From contig NZ_AZGE01000004.1 of NCBI RefSeq assembly GCF_001434465.1, positions 1 through 64,000 of the forward strand: a DNA stretch of 64,000 nt, read 5' to 3'. Below the pieces are notes generated by a model. The model was not told where the DNA came from, did not search any database, and worked only from the letters and a program-made list of their open reading frames with translations. Each line of letters begins with the position of its first letter. Positions within the stretch are counted from its first letter, which is position 1. This document shows positions 27,220 through 37,696 of this stretch, piece by piece. A program made the translations under genes and the position numbers. The stretch is from Limosilactobacillus oris DSM 4864. Its GTDB lineage: Bacteria > Bacillota > Bacilli > Lactobacillales > Lactobacillaceae.

Positions 27220-28377
27220 TTACCGGTCTTCAAAGGCATCTTTCAGCTTATCCAGGACGGACTTCTTGACCCCCTTAACATCTTCACCACTAGCTGCCGC
27301 GAACGCCATCATGGCCTCCCGCTGCCGCTTATTTAGGTTCTTCGGGGTCTTAACGTGGATCGTGACGTGTTCATCCCCGGTTCCCTTACCATTAAGGAAC
27401 GGAACACCCTTGCCACGCAGGCGGAAATTAGTTTCCGATTGGGTCCCCGCCGGCACTTTGAGGCTAACGTCACCATGAACCGTCTTGACTTGGACCTCAT
27501 CACCGAGGGCCGCCTGGGCAAAGGAAATGTCCTGGTCGACGTAAATATTCGTCCCCTCACGCCGGAATTCCCGACTTGGCGTCACCCGGAAGATAATGTA
27601 GAGATCACCAGCGGGACCACCGTTTTCACCGGCATCCCCCTGCCCCTGCAACCGCATCTGCTGACCATCGTCCACCCCAGCTGGAACCTTAACCTCCAGC
27701 TCGTGCTTTTCGTGAACGTGACCAGAACCGTGACAGGTATCACAACGGTCTTCTGGCTTGATTACCTTCCCAGTCCCGTTACATTCAGGACAGGTAGTCT
27801 GGGTCTGCATGTTGCCAAGTGGCGTTTGGCGAACGGTCACGACGACCCCGCTCCCGCCACAACGCTGACAGGTACTAGCCGACTTGCCCGGCTTAGCGCC
27901 TGTGCCGTGGCAGGTCTTACACTGGGCGTCACGGTCATATTTGATTGTCGTCGTCTTACCAAAGATCGCATCCATAAATTTTAAGGTCATTGCATACTGC
28001 AAGTCCCGGCCAGGACGCGGTGCTGTTGGATCTTGACGCGCTCGACCGCCGCCACCAAAGAATTGACTAAAGATATCTTCGAAGCCGCCGGCACCTCCGA
28101 AGCCTTGACCGCCAAAGCCACCGGCACCATTAAAGCCACCAAAACCTTGGCCTGCTTGTTGCCCGGTCGTCCCAAACTGGTCATACTGGGCCCGCTTTTG
28201 TGAGTCGCTCAGTACTTCGTAGGCTTCGTTAATATCCTTAAACTTTTCCTCCGCCCCCGGTTCATGGTTGACGTCCGGGTGATACTTCGCTGCCAAGCGT
28301 CGGTAAGCATGTTTAATATCTGCCTCAGAAGCATCCTTTGATACCCCTAAAACATCATAATAGTTCTTTTCTGCCAT
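27220..28377 (-). CDS. dnaJ: chaperone DnaJ
   Basis: 385 aa. J-domain with KYHPDVN (residues ~31-37), a G/F-rich stretch (~75-115), and four zinc-binding repeats: [24 protein letters not shown] and CDTCHGSG. It stimulates DnaK ATPase and delivers unfolded substrates. Last gene of the heat-shock operon. Confidence 0.98.
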   Translation of the reverse strand: MAEKNYYDVLGVSKDASEADIKHAYRRLAAKYHPDVNHEPGAEEKFKDINEAYEVLSDSQKRAQYDQFGTTGQQAGQGFGGFNGAGGFGGQGFGGAGGFEDIFSQFFGGGGRARQDPTAPRPGRDLQYAMTLKFMDAIFGKTTTIKYDRDAQCKTCHGTGAKPGKSASTCQRCGGSGVVVTVRQTPLGNMQTQTTCPECNGTGKVIKPEDRCDTCHGSGHVHEKHELEVKVPAGVDDGQQMRLQGQGDAGENGGPAGDLYIIFRVTPSREFRREGTNIYVDQDISFAQAALGDEVQVKTVHGDVSLKVPAGTQSETNFRLRGKGVPFLNGKGTGDEHVTIHVKTPKNLNKRQREAMMAFAAASGEDVKGVKKSVLDKLKDAFEDR

Positions 28378-28433
28378 TGATTATCCCTCATCACTTAATT
28401 GCTTGTTTAGTTATACCATAAGTATGAACAGAA

Positions 28434-28476
28434 AGTAAAAGCCAAAGTCCTGTCTGATTGGCCTTTGGCTTTTACT
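28434..28476 (-). terminator. hairpin between dnaK and dnaJ
   Basis: A perfect 14-bp stem (28434-28447 with 28463-28476) lies 11 bp after the dnaK stop. The T-tail is poor (CTTTCTGTT), so it may reduce rather than end transcription into dnaJ or protect the dnaK message end. Confidence 0.6.
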
Positions 28477-28486
28477 AAGCAATTAA

Positions 28487-30361
28487 TTACTTCTTGTCAT
28501 CCGGAGTAACATCCTTGAAGTCACCATCAACGGTGTTGTCATCACCCTTGCTGTCACCATTATTGTTGCCAGCGTTACCACCGTTTGGTTGAGGACCACC
28601 CTGAGCGTTGCCTTGTGCTCCTTGAGCCTGCTGGTACAGCTTAACACTCAGGTCTTGGATAACCTTGTTCAAAGCATCCTTCTTGGCCTTCATGTCGTCC
28701 AGGTTGCCGCTTTCCTTAGCCTTCTTCAGGTCGTCACGGGCACTTTCGGCCTTCTTGATGTCGTCTTCTGGAACCTTGCCCTTGACTTCCTTCAAGGTCT
28801 TGTCGACTTGGAAGAGTTCTTGGTCGACTTCGTTCTTCAGGTCAACCTCTTCCTTCTTCTTCTTGTCGGCTTCGGCGTGTTCCTCAGCATCCTTCTTCAT
28901 CCGCTCGATTTCTTCATCGCTCAGACCAGAGTTGGACTTAATCGTGATGTTTTGCTTCTTGTGGGTACCCTGATCTTCAGCAGAAACGTTCACAATCCCG
29001 TTCTTGTCGATATCAAAGGTAACCTTGATTTGAGGAACACCACGAGGAGCAGCAGGAATATCTGTCAGCTGGAAGTTCCCTAAGGTCTTGTTGTCAGCAG
29101 CCATTGGCCGTTCACCCTGGAGAACGTGGATGTCAACGGCGGATTGGTTATCAGCAGCCGTTGAGAAAATCTGACTCTTGGAAGTTGGGATGGTCGTGTT
29201 CCGGTCAATCAGCTTCGTGAAGACCCCACCCATGGTTTCAATCCCAAGGGAGAGTGGCGTAACATCCAGCAACACAACGTCCTTCACGTCACCAGTCAGA
29301 ACCCCACCTTGGATAGCAGCACCAAGGGCAACGGCTTCATCAGGATTGATGGAGTGGTTTGGTTCCTTGCCGGTCAATTCCTTAACCATTTCTTGAACGG
29401 CTGGAATCCGGGTTGAACCACCGTTGAGGATAACTTCGTCGATGTCATCAAATGACAGGTCGGCATCCTTCAAGGCGTTCAGTACTGGTTGCTTCGTCCG
29501 TTCAACCAGGTCGTTAGTCAGTTGGTTGAATTGTGCCCGGGTCAAACTCTTTTCCAAGTGCAGTGGGCCATTTTCACCAGAGGAGATAAATGGCAGGCTG
29601 ATTTGGGCTTCTTGGACACCGGAAAGGTCCTTCTTGGCCTTTTCAGCAGCGTCCTTCAACCGTTGCAGAGCCATCTTGTCTTGGGACAGGTCCACGCCAT
29701 GCTCTTGCTTGAAGCCATCGATTAACCAGTCCATGATCTTTTGGTCAAAGTCATCCCCACCCAGGTGAGTATCACCGTTGGTTGAGAGAACTTGGAAGAC
29801 CCCGTCCCCTAATTCCAGGATGGAAACATCAAAAGTCCCACCACCAAGGTCGTAAACCAGGATCTTTTCATCCTTATCCTTCTTGTCCAGGCCGTAAGCC
29901 AAAGAAGAAGCAGTCGGTTCGTTGATAATCCGCTTAACGTCCAAGCCAGCGATCTTACCAGCGTCCTTAGTCGCCTGCCGCTGGGCATCGTTGAAGTATG
30001 CTGGCACGGTGATAACCGCCTTATCAACCGTATCACCGATGTAGTCTTCAGCGTACTTCTTGAGGTATTGCAGAATCATTGCTGAAATTTCTTGTGGCGT
30101 GTACTTCTTGCCATCAATCTCAACCGTGTAGCCGGCTTCGCCCATGTGACTCTTAATGGAAGAAATCGTGTTTGGGTTCGTAATTGCTTGCCGCTTGGCA
30201 ACTTCACCAACTTGCGTTTCACCGTTCTTAAATGAAACAACGGATGGCGTTGTCCGGCTTCCTTCTGGGTTAGTAATAATCTTCGGTTCGTTACCTTCCA
30301 TAACGGCAACGGCGGAGTTAGTAGTACCTAAATCAATACCAATAATCTTGTTACTTGCCAT
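28487..30361 (-). CDS. dnaK: chaperone DnaK (Hsp70)
   Basis: 624 aa. The ATPase domain opens [16 protein letters not shown] and has [14 protein letters not shown]. As in other Gram-positive DnaK it lacks the ~24-residue insert of the E. coli protein. The substrate-binding domain and a C-terminal lid rich in N, G and D follow, ending [12 protein letters not shown]. Confidence 0.99.
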   Translation of the reverse strand: MASNKIIGIDLGTTNSAVAVMEGNEPKIITNPEGSRTTPSVVSFKNGETQVGEVAKRQAITNPNTISSIKSHMGEAGYTVEIDGKKYTPQEISAMILQYLKKYAEDYIGDTVDKAVITVPAYFNDAQRQATKDAGKIAGLDVKRIINEPTASSLAYGLDKKDKDEKILVYDLGGGTFDVSILELGDGVFQVLSTNGDTHLGGDDFDQKIMDWLIDGFKQEHGVDLSQDKMALQRLKDAAEKAKKDLSGVQEAQISLPFISSGENGPLHLEKSLTRAQFNQLTNDLVERTKQPVLNALKDADLSFDDIDEVILNGGSTRIPAVQEMVKELTGKEPNHSINPDEAVALGAAIQGGVLTGDVKDVVLLDVTPLSLGIETMGGVFTKLIDRNTTIPTSKSQIFSTAADNQSAVDIHVLQGERPMAADNKTLGNFQLTDIPAAPRGVPQIKVTFDIDKNGIVNVSAEDQGTHKKQNITIKSNSGLSDEEIERMKKDAEEHAEADKKKKEEVDLKNEVDQELFQVDKTLKEVKGKVPEDDIKKAESARDDLKKAKESGNLDDMKAKKDALNKVIQDLSVKLYQQAQGAQGNAQGGPQPNGGNAGNNNGDSKGDDNTVDGDFKDVTPDDKK

Positions 30362-30386
30362 TGTTTATTCCCTCTCTTAAATTAAT

Positions 30387-30959
30387 TTATTGTGCAACAA
30401 CAACCATTGCTGGGCGCAAGACCCGGTCCTTGAGCTGGTAACCAGCTTGGAGGACCTTGACCACCGTCTCTGGCTTCTGGTCATCTTGAACCGGGACAGT
30501 TTGCACTGCCTGGTGCAGAGTCGGATCAAAGGTTTCCCCCTCGGCAGGAATCTCAGTAATCCCGTGGTCGGTCAGGGCCTTGATCAGGTGGTCGTGAACC
30601 ATCTGAATCCCCTTTTTAAGCTGCTGACCATTTTCGTCGGTAACTTCAATGTTCAATGCCCGCTTCAGGTTATCCAAGACGGGCAAAACACTCTTGGAGA
30701 GATCCTGACCATCATACTTCAGAATCTGGGCGCGTTCTTTTTTAAAGCGGTTAGTCATGTTTTGAATTTCCGCTTCCGCACGCAGGTACTTATCATCCTT
30801 ATCTGCTAACTGGGCTTTTAAGTCATCAATTTCTTTTTGCAGCTTTTCACAGCGGTGATGACACTGCTCATGATGTTTTGCCTGGTCAGACTTTGAATCT
30901 TTCTCAGGCTTCTGTTGAGCAGCCGCTTCCTGCTGGTCTTTCTTTTTTTCTTCTGCCAA
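30387..30959 (-). CDS. grpE: nucleotide exchange factor GrpE
   Basis: 190 aa: a charged, disordered N-terminus (~1-45), a long coiled coil, then the GrpE beta-domain with LDNLKRALN and the C-terminal VLQAGYQLKDRVLRPAMVVV. It exchanges ADP on DnaK. The start is TTG, eight bases after AGGAGG. Located between hrcA and dnaK. Confidence 0.97.
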   Translation of the reverse strand: MAEEKKKDQQEAAAQQKPEKDSKSDQAKHHEQCHHRCEKLQKEIDDLKAQLADKDDKYLRAEAEIQNMTNRFKKERAQILKYDGQDLSKSVLPVLDNLKRALNIEVTDENGQQLKKGIQMVHDHLIKALTDHGITEIPAEGETFDPTLHQAVQTVPVQDDQKPETVVKVLQAGYQLKDRVLRPAMVVVAQ

Positions 30960-30971
30960 ATGACTCGCCTC

Positions 30972-32024
30972 CTATGAATCGTAATAATGGCGGTAAAAAT
31001 CAAGCAACCGCTTTGCTAGTTCTTGGCGAAAAGCATTCACAATTCCGATTGTCCGTGAATATGGCATCCGGGTCGGTCCCAAAACGGCGATAATTCCCTT
31101 CCCATACTGGTCAACATTATACTTGGCCGTAATCAGGCTGTAATCGTTCAAGACCTGGTCCTTGGAAATCTCCGAGCCGATCTTAACGTTAATGTCTTTA
31201 TTATCCGTCGAATCAGCTTCGAGAAGGTGCGACAGTTCATCGTTGCGGTCTAGCAAGCTATACAGTGCCTGAAGTGCTTGCGGATCTTGGTTATTGGAAA
31301 AGCCTAAAATATTTAGGCGCCCGCCCACAAAGAACCGCTCCCGGGCTGCCCGTGAAACCACGTTGTCAAACAGGTCCAGGAAACCGTTCGTGCTGTGCAT
31401 ATAGTGCATCACCCGCACGGGAATATCGTCACTCAGCCGCTTGAGCACCTCTGCCAGCGGCAAGCCGACCAGTTGGTCATTGATCATCCGGACGACTGCC
31501 TGCAAAGCCTCCGTGTCAAAATCACGTGGCAAGGTAAAGGACTGACTCTCCACTTCCCCACTATCAGTAACCAGAATGGCAATTACCTTCCGATTTCCCA
31601 GTGGGACAACGCGGAACCCGCTCAAACGTACATCGGCTTGCTCTGGCTTTAGCGTAAACGCGGTGTATGAGGTCAAGTCGGATAAAATGTCAGCCGAATG
31701 CGAGACAATCTCATCAATTTTTTGAAAACTGGTCCCCAATGAGTTTTGGATGACGACTAAATCGTTATCCGTTACCGCTCCCGGATCCAACAGATGGTCA
31801 ACGTAATAACGATAACCCGTCTTTGATGGAACACGGCCAGAAGATGAGTGCTCCTTAGCAATTAAGCCTTGATCCTCCAGAACGGCCATTTCATTGCGGA
31901 TTGTCGCCGAACTAACCTTAAACGGTAACTGTTCGGCCAGGTGCTTAGAACCAACCGGTTGACCCGTTGAGGTATATTGACGTACAATCGCTTGCAGGAC
32001 CTTTTTTTGTCGCTGTGTTAGCAT
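30972..32024 (-). CDS. hrcA: heat-inducible transcription repressor HrcA
   Basis: 350 aa from ATG at 32024 (MLTQRQKKVL), preceded by AGGGGAT. An N-terminal winged helix (SSATIRNEMAVLEDQGLI) is followed by a GAF-like domain. It represses the operon by binding CIRCE, which lies immediately upstream, and is active when folded with GroEL help. Confidence 0.97.
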   Translation of the reverse strand: MLTQRQKKVLQAIVRQYTSTGQPVGSKHLAEQLPFKVSSATIRNEMAVLEDQGLIAKEHSSSGRVPSKTGYRYYVDHLLDPGAVTDNDLVVIQNSLGTSFQKIDEIVSHSADILSDLTSYTAFTLKPEQADVRLSGFRVVPLGNRKVIAILVTDSGEVESQSFTLPRDFDTEALQAVVRMINDQLVGLPLAEVLKRLSDDIPVRVMHYMHSTNGFLDLFDNVVSRAARERFFVGGRLNILGFSNNQDPQALQALYSLLDRNDELSHLLEADSTDNKDINVKIGSEISKDQVLNDYSLITAKYNVDQYGKGIIAVLGPTRMPYSRTIGIVNAFRQELAKRLLDFYRHYYDS

Positions 32025-32041
32025 TTTGATCACATCCCCTT

Positions 32042-32068
32042 TTAGCACTCGTTAGGGCTAAGTGCTAA
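32042..32068. promoter_or_regulatory. CIRCE operator
   Basis: TTAGCACTC, nine bases, AAGTGCTAA: one mismatch from the CIRCE inverted repeat. It lies between the hrcA -10 element and start codon, and about 70 bp upstream of a divergent gene. Confidence 0.93.
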
Positions 32069-32079
32069 ACACAATTTAT

Positions 32080-32108
32080 AATATACCAATCCCCCGTCTA
32101 AAAGTCAA
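32080..32108 (-). promoter_or_regulatory. promoter of hrcA operon
   Basis: Minus strand TTGACT (32103-32108), 17 bp, TATATT (32080-32085), directly before CIRCE. Confidence 0.75.
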
Positions 32109-32139
32109 GGAATGTCAAACTACAAAAGGAAGTTTTATC

Positions 32140-32508
32140 GTGAAGCAGGAAGAACGTTACATTCAACCACAAAATACCCGGGAAGCATTGCTCCTTATCC
32201 AAAAACTCTTTAACAGCTACCGCAATGCCCCGCTTACCCAGGAGTTACTCAATTATCACAATAACCTTATCTTTCGCCTTGGCAGTGATATCCATGATGC
32301 CGCGGTTAAGGAAGGGCAGCAGGCCCAGCTAGAAGACCTTTCTAATTTGAGCGCTGCCATGCGCCGCTGGACTACGATTCGCCTTTCCGGCCGGCCGTTC
32401 AACTTCAAGCTCCGGCATTTCAAATTGGTCAGCGACCAAACGCCCAAGTTCAAACGCCAGGTTCATAAAATTCATCAAAGCGGCAGCCACCGGGCCAGTC
32501 GCCATTAA
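32140..32508 (+). CDS. small basic hypothetical protein divergent from hrcA
   Basis: 122 aa from a GTG at 32140, seven bases after AAAGGAAG; a longer frame to 32062 would run through CIRCE. Helical N-terminal half (TREALLLIQKLFNSYRNAP) and a strongly basic C-terminus (KFKRQVHKIHQ...RASRH). No family recognised. It shares only about 115 bp with hrcA, so CIRCE might also affect it. Confidence 0.65.
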   Translation: MKQEERYIQPQNTREALLLIQKLFNSYRNAPLTQELLNYHNNLIFRLGSDIHDAAVKEGQQAQLEDLSNLSAAMRRWTTIRLSGRPFNFKLRHFKLVSDQTPKFKRQVHKIHQSGSHRASRH

Positions 32509-32524
32509 AAAAGAGTATGAGAAA

Positions 32525-32570
32525 AAATGCCTAAAATCGGCTGGCAAGCTGATTTTAGGCATTTGTCTTT
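32525..32570 (+). terminator. terminator of small hypothetical gene
   Basis: A 14-bp stem (AAATGCCTAAAATC, 32525-32538, with 32551-32564), followed by GTCTTTTG. Confidence 0.75.
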
Positions 32571-32579
32571 TGACGTACA

Positions 32580-32670
32580 GCTAGCCTATTTGGGGTTGCT
32601 GCGCTGTTGCATTTTTATCTTTAAAACAGTAAAGAGACTGAGTTAATTCCCAGCCCCTTGCTAGTTCTTA
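32580..32670. repeat. intergenic repeat family A, copy 1
   Basis: Shares GCTAGCCTATTT, TGCATTTT, CTTTAAAA-AG, AAAGAG-CTG-GTT and TTCCCAGCC in the same order with the copies at 45586-45690 and 54900-55022. Non-coding, with a terminal imperfect hairpin. Confidence 0.65.
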
Positions 32671-32703
32671 CTAATTACAAAGATAACGCCAACTCTGTGT
32701 CAA

Positions 32704-32757
32704 CGGGAGTGGGAAAACGAACTAGGCAAGCTAGTCCTTTCCTGCTCCCACTTTTGT
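32704..32757 (-). terminator. ribF terminator, hairpin family B
   Basis: GGGAGTGGGA-AA-CGAACTAG pairs with CTAGTCCTTT-CC-GCTCCCAC in an imperfect long hairpin right at the ribF stop. The layout resembles the hairpins at 7179-7223 and 54845-54889. Confidence 0.65.
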
Positions 32758-33729
32758 TTACTCTAACGGCCAGTCAGACCGCGAAGCATCGGCTAGGACC
32801 CGGCGTGCATTCGTCTCATCATGGCGCATTTGAGCAACGAGTTCGTCAGCACCGGCAAACTTTTCTTCGCCACGCAGGTACTGGTACCACCGAACTCTAA
32901 CCTCCTCACCATAAATCATTTGCTTAAAGTCAAAAAGGTAAATTTCCACCGTTAACTTCGCCGCCTTGCCAAAGGTGATGTTATGGCCAACACTCGCCAT
33001 GCCGCCGTACCAACGATCACCGACTTTTACTTCCACCGCGTAAACACCGATTCCAGGAATCAGCTCTTCTTGTGGAGCCTCAATATTGGCAGTTGGGAAC
33101 CCCAGGGTCCGGCCCCGCGCCAGTCCATGGACAACCAGGCCGCTGGTCTGATAGCGGTAACCGAGAGCCGTATTAGCTGCTCCTACCTGCCCCGTAGCGA
33201 TTAGCTGACGAATTTGCCGTGAACCAACCTTGGCACCTGATTGACCACTTAACGTAAACTTGGGAACCGTGACCACTTCGAACCGGCCAGCAGCATACAT
33301 TGGCAGCCGTTCCATCGTCGCAACATCTTTCGTACCATAGGTATGGTCAAAACCAGCCACTACCACCTGGCTGTGAAAAGCCTGTAAGTAGTCCGTAACG
33401 AAGTCCTCGGGTGACAAACTGGCGTAGGCCGAGGTGAAACTAACAAGGTAGACCAAGTCCACGCCCAGCTCTTCTAATAATTCTAACTTCCGCTTGGTAG
33501 TCGACAGGTAGTCAAAGCCAGCTGGATACTGGTGGTAAACGATTCCGGGCGCGTGATCATAGGTGAGGACTGCCAGGGGCAGATTCCGTTCCTGTGCAAT
33601 CTTCTTAGCAGTTCCAATCACTTCCTGGTGGCCCCGGTGGACACCATCGAAAAAGCCCATCGCCAGCACAACCGGCCCGTCCGGAACCAACTGGTGATTT
33701 AACGGGTGGTGAATTTTAATTACTCGCAA
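32758..33729 (-). CDS. ribF: bifunctional riboflavin kinase / FAD synthetase
   Basis: 323 aa. The N-terminal FMN adenylyltransferase domain has VLAMGFFDGVHRGHQEVI; the C-terminal riboflavin kinase domain has GLARGRTLGFPTANIE. It makes FMN and FAD. The start is TTG at 33729, downstream of AGGAGGGA. It follows truB by 11 bp at the end of the rimP-nusA-infB operon, a common firmicute order. No FMN riboswitch is present. Confidence 0.97.
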   Translation of the reverse strand: MRVIKIHHPLNHQLVPDGPVVLAMGFFDGVHRGHQEVIGTAKKIAQERNLPLAVLTYDHAPGIVYHQYPAGFDYLSTTKRKLELLEELGVDLVYLVSFTSAYASLSPEDFVTDYLQAFHSQVVVAGFDHTYGTKDVATMERLPMYAAGRFEVVTVPKFTLSGQSGAKVGSRQIRQLIATGQVGAANTALGYRYQTSGLVVHGLARGRTLGFPTANIEAPQEELIPGIGVYAVEVKVGDRWYGGMASVGHNITFGKAAKLTVEIYLFDFKQMIYGEEVRVRWYQYLRGEEKFAGADELVAQMRHDETNARRVLADASRSDWPLE

Positions 33730-33740
33730 CCTGGTCCCTC

Positions 33741-34640
33741 CTAGTTCACAGAAAACATTTTCGTCGGCTTATAGTGGTCGGTATCCCGGTGATACAGCGC
33801 CTTCACCTGGTGATCATATTTCAGGACGACCTCCGCGGCCGCCAAAGGAAGCTCCGCGGCTGGCAGCCAGCCGCCATTTTGAACTGCCCGCCACTGCTTT
33901 TCCGTCAGCTCAACGACCGGATAATCCTTCAACGCATAGTCAAGCGGGTAGAGGTAGCGTTTCATCGTTTGGCTAGCCACCGCGTCCTGTACATCCGCTA
34001 AACTGAGGGTCTGATCAATTGTGAAGCCGCCACTCTCCAGGCGGGTCAACCACTTCATTGCCCCCGGATAGCCTAGTTGCCGGGCAAGGTCGACCACTAA
34101 GGTCCGCACATAGGTACCCTTCGAGCAAGCAACCTTAAAAAAGACGTGCTGCTCTTGTTGTGCTTGGTCGTAGTGGTTACGGATTAGCGTAAAGTCGGTA
34201 ATCGTGACGTGACGGGCCGGCCGGTCCACCGTTTCTCCTGCACGGGCATACTCATACAGCCGCTTACCGTTAACTTTAACTGCTGAATACATGGGGGGAA
34301 CCTGGGTAATCTCGCCGGTTAGCTTGGTCATCGCCGCGGTGACCGCTTCGTCACTGATGGCTGCTTTCACTGGTGCCTGTTCAATCACCTGACCATCAAA
34401 ATCCTCCGTCTCCGTGGCCCGACCAATCACCAACTCCCCCTGGTAAACCTTGCCACTCTGCATCAAGTATTCAACTGCTTTGGTAGCAGTACCCACGCAG
34501 ATCGGCAAGACCCCATCAACCGATGGATCAAGCGTACCAGAATGGCCGATTTTACGAGTCTTGAGGATGCGCCGCAAGCGGCTGACACAGTCAAAACTGG
34601 TCATCCCCCGTTCTTTGTATAAAGGAATAATTCCGTCCAT
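33741..34640 (-). CDS. truB: tRNA pseudouridine-55 synthase TruB
   Basis: 299 aa. The catalytic motif HSGTLDPSVDGVLP holds the essential Asp, and KERGMTSFDCVSRLR is the family N-terminus. It makes pseudouridine 55 in the T-loop of tRNAs. ATG at 34640 sits ten bases after GGAGG; an ATG at 34649 is only one base from it and is unlikely. Confidence 0.97.
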   Translation of the reverse strand: MDGIIPLYKERGMTSFDCVSRLRRILKTRKIGHSGTLDPSVDGVLPICVGTATKAVEYLMQSGKVYQGELVIGRATETEDFDGQVIEQAPVKAAISDEAVTAAMTKLTGEITQVPPMYSAVKVNGKRLYEYARAGETVDRPARHVTITDFTLIRNHYDQAQQEQHVFFKVACSKGTYVRTLVVDLARQLGYPGAMKWLTRLESGGFTIDQTLSLADVQDAVASQTMKRYLYPLDYALKDYPVVELTEKQWRAVQNGGWLPAAELPLAAAEVVLKYDHQVKALYHRDTDHYKPTKMFSVN

Positions 34641-34660
34641 TTTCCGCATTCCTCCGTATG

Positions 34661-34706
34661 TATTTTAAAAGGGGGCTGGGCTGAGCTCGGCCATCCCGCT
34701 CCCTTT
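34661..34706 (-). terminator. hairpin between rbfA and truB
   Basis: AAAGGG-GC-GGG (34695-34706) pairs with CCC-GC-CCCTTTT (34667-34680) on the minus strand, followed by AAAATA. A modest terminator inside a conserved operon. Confidence 0.55.
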
Positions 34707-34712
34707 TTCGGA

Positions 34713-35072
34713 CTACTTGTCCTGCTTGTGAAGCTGGTTGATCAACTGGTCAATCCGACTCCCATAAGCTACAGACTTGTCCCGTTCAAACTTAATTTCC
34801 GGTGTCTTGAAGATATTCAACCGGGCGCCCAGTTCACTTCGAATCAGGCCAGTCGCCTTATCCAGCCCCGCCTGCACCTTTTCCATCTCCGATGCTTTAT
34901 CAGATAGGATACTGTAATAAATCGTTGCTTGCTGGAGGTCACCGGTAACGTCAACCCCGGTAATCGTAACTCCTTGGACCCGCGGATCCCGGACCCGCTT
35001 CAAAAGAATATCATCGACTTCCCGCTGAATTTGCTGGGCGAGCCGATCGACCCGGTATTGTTTGTTAGGCAT
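34713..35072 (-). CDS. rbfA: ribosome-binding factor A
   Basis: 119 aa with KH-type fold motifs: QREVDDILLKRVRDPRVQGVTITGVDVTGDL near the N-terminus (described here by position, residues ~14-45) and the C-terminal KTPEIKFERD. It assists maturation of the 30S subunit. It lies 13 bp after infB. Confidence 0.96.
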   Translation of the reverse strand: MPNKQYRVDRLAQQIQREVDDILLKRVRDPRVQGVTITGVDVTGDLQQATIYYSILSDKASEMEKVQAGLDKATGLIRSELGARLNIFKTPEIKFERDKSVAYGSRIDQLINQLHKQDK

Positions 35073-35085
35073 ACTTATATCCTCC

Positions 35086-37368
35086 TTACTTAACCGGAAC
35101 TTCCTTCATTTGGTAAGCTTCGATCACGTCATTTTCCTTAATGTCGTTATAGTTTTCAATCGTTAAACCACATTCAAAGCCGGACTTGACTTCCTTGACG
35201 TCATCCTTAAACCGTTTCAAGCTGCCCAGTTCGCCTTCGTAAACGACCACGCCGTCACGAACCAACCGCACCTTCGCGTCCCGGGTAATCTTACCGGAAG
35301 TAACCATTCCCCCGGCAATTGTCCCGACCTTGGAAGCCTTGTAAATCTGCCGTACTTCAACTTCACCGATCGTTTCTTCCTCGTAAACTGGTTCCAGCAT
35401 CCCCTTCATGGCATCTTCAACCTCTTCAATTGCGTTGTAGATGACCCGGTGGAGACGGATATCAATGTTGCTGGAGTCGGCAAGGGACTTGGCGACTGGT
35501 GTTGGCCGAACGTTGAAACCGATGATAACGGCGTTTGATGCTTCCGCCAGGGTAACGTCACTCTGACTAATGGCACCAACGGCCTGGTGGATAATATCGA
35601 CCCGGACACCGTCAACTTTGATCTTTTGCAGACTCTGGCTGAGGGCTTCAACAGACCCTTGCACATCCGCCTTGATGATAATTGGGAGGGTCTTCATTTC
35701 CCCCTTCTTCATCGTGGCGAACAGGTTATCAAGGGTAACGTGAGAAGTCCGTTGCCGTTCCTTATCCTGGGCCCGCTTAGCCCGTTCTTCTCCGGCCGCC
35801 CGGGCAGTCTTTTCATCATCAAAGACCACGAACCGGTCCCCAGCTTCTGGGACTTCGTTTAAGCCGGTAATTTCCACTGGGGTCGCTGGGGTTGCCGCCT
35901 TGATCCGGCGCCCACTTTCGTTCGTCATCGTCCGCACACGACCAAAGGTATTGCCGACAACAATCGGGTCCCCAACATGAAGGGTCCCTTGTTGAACCAG
36001 CACGGTGGCAACTGAACCCCGTCCCTGATCCAACCGGGCTTCAACAACGGAGCCGGCCGCGTTTTGGTCCGGGTTGGCAGTTAATTCCATCATTTCCGCC
36101 TGGAGCAGGATCATGTCCAGCAGCTCGTCCAAGTTCTTGCCAAACTTAGCGGAAATCTTGACGAAGATGGTGTCCCCACCCCAGTCTTCTGGAATCAGGT
36201 TGTACTTAGCCAATTCTTCCGTTACCCGGTCCGGGTTAGCGCCCGGCTTATCAATCTTGTTGACCGCCACAATGATCGGGGTTTTAGCAGCCTGGGCGTG
36301 GTGGATGGCTTCGACAGTTTGCGGCATAACACCATCATCAGCTGCCACCACCAGAACAGTAATATCGGTGATGTTAGCACCCCGCGCACGCATTTCAGTA
36401 AAGGCGGCGTGTCCTGGCGTATCCAGGAAGGTAATCAGGTTGTCATTATAGTGCACTTGGTAGGCACCGATTTCCTGGGTGATCCCCCCGGCTTCGTGTT
36501 CCGTAACGTGGGAGTGCCGCAGCTTATCCAACAGGGTCGTCTTACCATGGTCAACGTGTCCCATAACGGTAACTACTGGCGGCCGTTTAACCAGGTGCGC
36601 AGTATTTTGCTGCTCGTCTTCAAACATCTTATCGATATCTGAAACATCAACTTCAACCTTTTCCTTGGCTTCGATCCCGTAATCAGTAGCCAGCAGCTCG
36701 ATCGTGTCCTTATCCAGGGATTGGTTTTGGTTGATCATGACGCCGAGCATAAAGAGCTTCTTGATGATTTCCGCAGAAGGCCGGTGAAGCAGCTTAGCCA
36801 AATCCTGGGCGTTCATCCCTTCGGTGTATTCCAGCACTTCTGGTAACGGCTTGTCCTTCCGCTGGGTTGGCTGTTTATGAGCCACTTCCCGCATCCGGTT
36901 ATTTCCCTTATTATGCTTATTACGCTTCTTGTTCTTCTTGTTGAAGCGTTTGCCGTGGCGGTCGTTGTTGTTCAGGCTGCCACCAAACCGGCCACCATGA
37001 TTCTGGTTCCGGCGGTTGTCATCATGCTTCTTTTCACTGTGCCGGTTCTGGTGTTCTTCCCGTGGCCGTTCTTCTTCCTGTTGGCGCTTAGCTTGGTGCT
37101 GCTGATTCCCCTTTGCACCCTGGTGAGAATTATCGTGGGCCTGCTTCTTATGACTATCCTTCTTTGCTGGCCGTTGTTTAGGGGCCGCCTTGGCGCTCGA
37201 CTGCTGACCACCGTTCTTTACTACATCGCGCAGTTTCTGGGCCTGAGCAGGCGTGACGGACGACATGTGACTTTTAATGTTCATCCCCTGCTGGTTTGCT
37301 ACCTTGACGAGACCCTTGCTTGGCATTTTGAGCTCTTTAGCTAGTTCATAAATCCGTTCTTTGGCCAT
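35086..37368 (-). CDS. infB: translation initiation factor IF-2
   Basis: 760 aa. The N-terminal IF2-N domain ([18 protein letters not shown]) is followed by a long, basic, glutamine- and asparagine-rich linker (~55-170), the G domain with [21 protein letters not shown] and NKIDKPGA, then domains II to IV. It positions initiator tRNA on the 30S subunit. Confidence 0.99.
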   Translation of the reverse strand: MAKERIYELAKELKMPSKGLVKVANQQGMNIKSHMSSVTPAQAQKLRDVVKNGGQQSSAKAAPKQRPAKKDSHKKQAHDNSHQGAKGNQQHQAKRQQEEERPREEHQNRHSEKKHDDNRRNQNHGGRFGGSLNNNDRHGKRFNKKNKKRNKHNKGNNRMREVAHKQPTQRKDKPLPEVLEYTEGMNAQDLAKLLHRPSAEIIKKLFMLGVMINQNQSLDKDTIELLATDYGIEAKEKVEVDVSDIDKMFEDEQQNTAHLVKRPPVVTVMGHVDHGKTTLLDKLRHSHVTEHEAGGITQEIGAYQVHYNDNLITFLDTPGHAAFTEMRARGANITDITVLVVAADDGVMPQTVEAIHHAQAAKTPIIVAVNKIDKPGANPDRVTEELAKYNLIPEDWGGDTIFVKISAKFGKNLDELLDMILLQAEMMELTANPDQNAAGSVVEARLDQGRGSVATVLVQQGTLHVGDPIVVGNTFGRVRTMTNESGRRIKAATPATPVEITGLNEVPEAGDRFVVFDDEKTARAAGEERAKRAQDKERQRTSHVTLDNLFATMKKGEMKTLPIIIKADVQGSVEALSQSLQKIKVDGVRVDIIHQAVGAISQSDVTLAEASNAVIIGFNVRPTPVAKSLADSSNIDIRLHRVIYNAIEEVEDAMKGMLEPVYEEETIGEVEVRQIYKASKVGTIAGGMVTSGKITRDAKVRLVRDGVVVYEGELGSLKRFKDDVKEVKSGFECGLTIENYNDIKENDVIEAYQMKEVPVK

Positions 37369-37381
37369 ACGCTCACTCTCC

Positions 37382-37696
37382 TTATTCCATTCTCAGTAAT
37401 TCCTCAAACTTTCTTGCAAAACCTGGTTGGACAACACCAATAACGGTCCGTGATTGGCCCGTTGCCTGACTGAGCTGGCTTTTAGTAAATTCTTGGGAGC
37501 AGGGCACGTGGTAAGTGTGGCACTTATCAGTGAACTTCTTGCTCGTTGCCTTGCCCGCGTCCTTTGCTAAAAACACAAACTTTGCCTGATTAGTTTGAAT
37601 ATTTTTTAAAACAATTGCTTCTCCACTTACCAGTTGGCGCGCGCGACGGGCCAGTCCGAGTAAGCTCAGTACCTGCTGATCGTTACTTTTTGCCAT
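37382..37696 (-). CDS. ylxQ: L7Ae-family ribosomal protein YlxQ
   Basis: 104 aa from ATG at 37696; a TTG three codons upstream is possible. [18 protein letters not shown] is the L7Ae/YlxQ signature. A K-turn RNA-binding protein of uncertain role, in its usual place between rnpM (ylxR) and infB. It overlaps the rnpM stop by 14 bp. Confidence 0.9.
   Translation of the reverse strand: MAKSNDQQVLSLLGLARRARQLVSGEAIVLKNIQTNQAKFVFLAKDAGKATSKKFTDKCHTYHVPCSQEFTKSQLSQATGQSRTVIGVVQPGFARKFEELLRME

Noticed and set aside
28589-29768. Long open frames opposite dnaK
   Set aside because: They are mirrors of dnaK codon usage: low complexity, no ribosome site and no family resemblance.
33730-33740. FMN riboswitch before ribF
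   Set aside because: Only 11 bp separate ribF from truB and no RFN-like sequence is present.
36877-37344. Hydrophobic-looking frame opposite infB
   Set aside because: An artefact of the basic, Lys/Gln-rich infB linker read backwards.
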